A model generated the notes under the pieces. That model did not search any database. It worked only from the letters and a program-made list of their open reading frames with translations, and was not told the DNA's origin. From Indioceanicola sp046045995 (GTDB lineage: Bacteria > Pseudomonadota > Alphaproteobacteria > Azospirillales > Azospirillaceae): DNA of 8,296 bases. The stretch is from NCBI GenBank assembly GCA_046045995.1, contig JBJOKR010000204.1:1-8296 (forward strand). Direction: 5' to 3'. Below are positions 5,778-8,296 of this stretch, one piece after another; the first letter of the stretch is position 1, and every line of letters begins with the position of its first letter. Position numbers and translations under genes: made by a program.

Positions 5778-6587
5778 ATGCCCGGGCGCGGGACCAAATC
5801 CGCGGATGCAGAGCGGGGGGGGCAGGTGCAGGTGCTGGGGCGCGCCCTGTCCATCCTTAACCTGCTGGCCCAGGCCGAGGGTGGCCTCAGCCTGACGGAG
5901 ATCGCGACGGCGGTGGGGCTGGCCGGGTCCACCACCCACCGCCTTCTCACCTCCCTGGAGACGGAGCGCTATGTGCGTTTCGATGGGGAGACGCGGCTGT
6001 GGTCCGTGGGGGTCCAGGCCTTCATCGCCGGCAACGGCTTCCTGAAGACCCGCAACGTCGTCCAGATGGCCCGGCCGCACATGCGCACCCTGATGGAGCG
6101 CAGCGGGGAGACGGTGAACCTGGCGGTGGAGGACCAGGGGCAGGCCGTCTACCTGTCCCAGGTGGAATGCCGGGAGATGATGCGCAGTTTCGCCCGGCTG
6201 GGCGCGCGGGTGCCGCTGCACTGCTCCGGCGTGGGCAAGGCGCTTCTGGCGGCGATGGCGGAGGGGGAGGTGGCGAAGGTTTTCACCCGCCACGGGCTGG
6301 CCGCCCTGACCGCCCGGACCCTGTCGGGGGAGGCGGCGCTGCGGCGCGATCTGGCGGCGATCCGGGAGCGGGGCTACGCCATCGATGATGAGGAGCATGC
6401 GGTCGGCCTGCGCTGTGTCGCCGCCGTCGTCCACACCGAACATGGGGAACCGGCCTGCGCCATCTCCCTTTCTGGACCCATGGCGCGGATCACCGATGCC
6501 CGCATGGCCCATCTGGGTGATCTGGTGCGGGAGGCCGCTTCCCGCATCACGGCAGAGATCGGCGGGCGTCCGCCCGTTTCGCCCTGA
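5778..6587 (+). CDS. IclR-family transcriptional regulator, probable regulator of glcB
   Basis: The 269-aa product has an N-terminal winged helix-turn-helix (about 17-75; LSLTEIATAVGLAGSTTHRLL is the HTH) and a C-terminal effector domain (about 85-258). Similarity to E. coli IclR is strong: GQVQVL, STTHRLLTSL, SGETVNLAV, SGVGKALLA, and DDEEHAVGLRC, which keeps the aspartate and cysteine (D203, C213) matching IclR D212 and C222 that contact glyoxylate. It is therefore likely to sense glyoxylate or pyruvate. The chosen ATG has GGAAGGGAG just upstream; an in-frame ATG at 5694 would add 28 unlike residues and run through the operator. It is divergent from glcB, which suggests control of malate synthase and perhaps autoregulation. 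AllR- or BhcR-type relatives are alternatives, so no symbol is given. Confidence 0.9.
   Translation: MPGRGTKSADAERGGQVQVLGRALSILNLLAQAEGGLSLTEIATAVGLAGSTTHRLLTSLETERYVRFDGETRLWSVGVQAFIAGNGFLKTRNVVQMARPHMRTLMERSGETVNLAVEDQGQAVYLSQVECREMMRSFARLGARVPLHCSGVGKALLAAMAEGEVAKVFTRHGLAALTARTLSGEAALRRDLAAIRERGYAIDDEEHAVGLRCVAAVVHTEHGEPACAISLSGPMARITDARMAHLGDLVREAASRITAEIGGRPPVSP
6563..6579 (+). terminator. Terminator-like hairpin in the last codons of the iclR-like gene
   Basis: CGGGC (6563-6567) and GCCCG (6572-6576) pair around a GTCC loop and are followed by TTTC. It lies inside the coding end, before the TGA at 6585-6587. The T-run is short, so efficiency is doubtful. Confidence 0.3.
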
Positions 6588-6617
6588 TCTGGCCCTGACC
6601 CGGGCCCCGCGGCCAGA
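6588..6617. terminator. Inverted repeat between convergent iclR-like gene and truA
   Basis: TCTGGCC (6588-6594) and GGCCAGA (6611-6617) form a perfect 7-bp stem around a 16-nt GC-rich loop. It begins right after the regulator's stop codon and ends 7 bp before the truA stop, filling the whole 37-bp convergent gap. A two-way terminator is the natural reading, though neither strand has a T-run. Confidence 0.4.
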
Positions 6618-6624
6618 CTGTCCC

Positions 6625-7365
6625 TCAATACCAGGCTTCGGTGAAATACAGCCCGTCCGGCGGGGCGGTGGGGCCGGCGGCGGCTCGGTCGCGGGCGGCC
6701 AGGGCCCGGGCCACGTCATCGTTCGTCCAGCGGCCTTCGCCCACCAGCTTCAGGGTGCCCACCATGTTCCGCACCTGATGGTGCAGGAAGGACCGGGCGC
6801 GGGCGACGATGTGGATCTCCGCCCCCGCCCGGGTCACCTCCAGCAGGTCCAGCGTCTTTTCCGGTGATTGTGCCTGGCACTGGGCGGCGCGGAAGCTGGT
6901 GAAATCATGCCGCCCGATCAGGCGTTGGGCGGCGTCCTGCATAGCCCCCACCTCCAGCCGGTGGGGCACATGCCAGACCCGCCCAGCATCCAGGGCGGGC
7001 GGGGCGCGGCGGTCCAGGATGCGGTACAGATAGGCCCGCCCCTGGCAGGAGAAGCGGGCGTGGAAGTCATCCGCCACCGCTTCCGCCGTCAGCACCGCCA
7101 CCGGGTCTGGGCGCAGCAGGGCGTTCATCGCCTCCCGCAACTTCTCCGGCGTGAGGGGGCGGTCCAGGTCGAAGCTGGCCACCATGCCCAGCGCATGCAC
7201 GCCCGCATCGGTACGGCCGGCGGCATGGACCGTCGGGCTTTCACGGCTGAAGCCTTTGATCGCCCGCTCCAGGGCCGCCTGGACCGACGGTCCGTTCTCC
7301 TGCCGCTGCCAGCCGACGAAGGGCCGCCCGTCATATTCGATCGTGATCTTCCAGCGCTGGGTCAT
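6625..7365 (-). CDS. truA: TruA, tRNA pseudouridine(38-40) synthase
   Basis: The 246-aa protein is a full-length TruA, which isomerises uridines 38-40 in the anticodon arm of many tRNAs. The N-terminus MTQRWKITIEYDGRPFVGWQ is typical. The catalytic aspartate D53 lies in the AAGRTDAGVHALG motif, and the C-terminal half has FHARFSCQGRAYLYRI, DFTSFRA and the conserved FLHHQVRNMVGTL. The end, AAAGPTAPPDGLYFTEAWY, is the family ending. The ATG at 7363-7365 was chosen because homology begins there. An in-frame ATG at 7401 would add 12 unlike residues, and neither has a clear Shine-Dalgarno. Many bacteria pair truA with other tRNA or translation genes (for example fmt); here it stands alone, convergent with the iclR-like gene and with an unusual G-rich leader upstream. 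Confidence 0.96.
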   Translation of the reverse strand: MTQRWKITIEYDGRPFVGWQRQENGPSVQAALERAIKGFSRESPTVHAAGRTDAGVHALGMVASFDLDRPLTPEKLREAMNALLRPDPVAVLTAEAVADDFHARFSCQGRAYLYRILDRRAPPALDAGRVWHVPHRLEVGAMQDAAQRLIGRHDFTSFRAAQCQAQSPEKTLDLLEVTRAGAEIHIVARARSFLHHQVRNMVGTLKLVGEGRWTNDDVARALAARDRAAAGPTAPPDGLYFTEAWY

Positions 7366-7401
7366 GGCGCCCGGTATCGGACGGGAAGGGGGCAAATGCA
7401 A

Positions 7402-7427
7402 GGGGCAGCGGGGGAAGGGAGGTGGGG
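7402..7427 (+). other. Canonical G-quadruplex motif upstream of truA
   Basis: Four G-runs, GGGG (7402-7405), GGGGG (7410-7414), GGG (7417-7419) and GGGG (7424-7427), are separated by loops of 4, 2 and 4 nt, meeting the G3+N1-7 rule. The G-rich strand is the template for truA, about 37 bp before its start codon. In a GC-rich genome such motifs also arise by chance. Confidence 0.5.
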
Positions 7428-7455
7428 AAAAGCCCCTTCCGCCGGGGCGGGCTTT
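7428..7455 (-). terminator. Terminator-like hairpin in the truA upstream region
   Basis: On the minus strand AAAGCCC (7455-7449) pairs with GGGCTTT (7435-7429) and the stem is followed by a run of four T (7431-7428). An alternative stem pairs GCCCC with GGGGC (7448-7432) around GGCGGAA, still followed by TTTT. It would stop leftward transcription coming from the DUF2087 side or attenuate truA. The rest of the 250-bp gap 7366-7615 holds a short CCCC-GGTC-GGGG hairpin (7500-7511) and nothing else I can assign. Confidence 0.35.
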
Positions 7456-7615
7456 GCACTATGGTTCCGTCCGGTCGGCAGTTCACCCAGGCGTCGCCAC
7501 CCCGGTCGGGGAGCTAAACCTGCCATCACGATTTCGACGGTCACTTGTTCCCGTGCCGCGTCGGAAGGGCGACCACCGGCATCCGTCCCCGGACAGGCAC
7601 ATGAGGGGATAAGCC

Positions 7616-8152
7616 ATGTCGAAAGAAACCCTGCCGTTCCACGCGGCGGACATCTCCCACATCGCCCGCTCGCTCCGCACCCAATTGGCGGGAACGGAGA
7701 GCACGCCCGGCCATGTGGAGATGCTGAACATGCTGGCGCGATCCGCTGGCTATCGCAACTTCCAGCATTTCCGGGTCCAGGCCCAGGCGCAAGCCCGCCT
7801 GGAACAGGCCCCACCCCCGGCACCGGCCATCGATTTCGTCAAGATCGGCCGGCTGTTGCGCTATTTCGGGCCGGACGGGCGGTGGATGCGCTGGCCGTCC
7901 AAGTACAGCCACCAGGAACCCTGCCTCTGGGTAGTGTGGTCGCACATCCCGGCCCGCCGCACCTTCACCGAGCCGGAAATCAATGTGGAGATCGCAGCCT
8001 GCCACGGCTTCGGCGACCATGTGTTGATCCGGCGTGAACTGGTGAACCACAAGCTGATCGGCCGGACTCGCGACGGCCGCAGCTACTGGCGCATCGAACG
8101 CGAACCCCCGGCCGAAGCGCGGGAGCTGATCCGCCGGGTGGCGAAGGGATAG
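7616..8152 (+). CDS. DUF2087 domain protein, winged-helix-like, function unknown
   Basis: The 178-aa product has two parts. Residues about 10-53 (ISHIARSLRTQLAG...LNMLARSAGYRNFQHF) form a helical segment like the N-terminal region of some glyoxalase-superfamily-like and regulatory proteins. A Gln/Ala/Pro-rich linker (54-71) follows. Residues about 74-162 match DUF2087: a FGPDGRWMRWPSK start, then FTEPEINVEIAACHGFGDHVLIRRELVNHKLIGRTRDGRSYWR, where the RREL helix and the following strand-turn resemble a winged helix. DUF2087 domains occur alone or fused to HTH regulators, so nucleic-acid binding is a reasonable guess but not shown. There is no signal peptide or membrane segment. GAGGGG lies about 8 nt before the ATG. 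The neighbours give no functional hint. Confidence 0.85.
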   Translation: MSKETLPFHAADISHIARSLRTQLAGTESTPGHVEMLNMLARSAGYRNFQHFRVQAQAQARLEQAPPPAPAIDFVKIGRLLRYFGPDGRWMRWPSKYSHQEPCLWVVWSHIPARRTFTEPEINVEIAACHGFGDHVLIRRELVNHKLIGRTRDGRSYWRIEREPPAEARELIRRVAKG

Positions 8153-8296
8153 GGACCCTGCCCCCCTCTCCTTCAATGGGCTAGCACATTCACACATCTC
8201 TTGAAGAGTTTGATGCTTGCTGATTCTTTGGGGGGGTATGCTGTTTGAATTGGGGGGTACGTATGGAGATGCTGCTGGGGCGGTTCGGGGACCGCC
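8153..8296. other. Non-coding tail, A/T-richer, with G-runs; possible start of another gene
   Basis: This stretch is less GC-rich than the rest. It holds CTCTT-G-AAGAG (8198-8208) and two G-runs of 7 and 6 (8230-8236 and 8252-8257) whose starts are 22 bp apart. An ATG at 8263 follows the second G-run and stays open to the window end as MEMLLGRFGDR, too short to identify. Another ATG at 8238 opens a different frame. I do not call a gene here. Confidence 0.3.

Noticed and set aside
8201..8214. TTGAAGAGTTTGAT, identical to the 5' end of E. coli 16S rRNA
   Set aside because: Similarity stops after 14 bases; the following sequence does not continue as 16S. It is a chance match or too short to interpret.
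1..8296. CRISPR array, insertion sequence, tRNA or rRNA genes, toxin-antitoxin or defence genes
   Set aside because: No regularly spaced repeats, transposase-like translations, cloverleaf patterns or defence domains were seen on either strand.

Overview
The window looks like chromosomal DNA of a purple phototrophic alphaproteobacterium, most likely in the Rhodospirillales (Rhodospirillum/Rhodocista/Azospirillum-like). The reasons are very high G+C, codons ending in G or C, a BchE-BchJ pair of anaerobic bacteriochlorophyll synthesis, and PpsR/CrtJ-type operators. The exact genus is an inference; no rRNA gene or other taxonomic marker is present.

Layout. Minus strand, positions 5625 down to 1: glcB (malate synthase G), glcG (HbpS/GlcG family), bchE (cobalamin-dependent radical-SAM cyclase), bchJ (V4R-domain tetrapyrrole protein), then the first 41 codons of a TonB-dependent outer-membrane receptor cut by the window edge. 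Plus strand, from 5778: an IclR-type regulator very close in sequence to enterobacterial IclR, divergent from glcB. It converges on truA (tRNA pseudouridine 38-40 synthase, minus strand). A DUF2087 protein (plus strand, 7616-8152) follows, then 144 bases with no assignable gene.

Two regulatory modules stand out. (1) Upstream of bchE there are two TGT-N12-ACA boxes (2826-2843 and 2851-2868) separated by 7 bp, and an FNR-like box TTGAC-N4-ATCAA (2863-2876) overlapping the distal one. This fits repression by PpsR/CrtJ and activation by FnrL under low oxygen, for an enzyme that works only without oxygen. A perfect 8-bp hairpin in the bchE leader touches the Shine-Dalgarno sequence. (2) Between glcB and the iclR-like gene, three TGGAA/TTCCA half-sites (5702-5725) resemble the E. 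coli IclR box and sit just upstream of a plausible glcB promoter.

How the genes fit together: glcB condenses glyoxylate with acetyl-CoA to malate, and the divergent IclR-like protein probably senses glyoxylate or pyruvate and controls it. bchE needs cobalamin, so the TonB-dependent receptor behind bchEJ could be a B12 importer; this is a hypothesis only. A composite palindromic repeat of two hairpins lies between glcB and glcG. I found no CRISPR array, insertion sequence, tRNA or rRNA gene. I do not see an obviously novel multi-gene system; the most informative parts are the two control regions and the association of bchEJ with a receptor gene.
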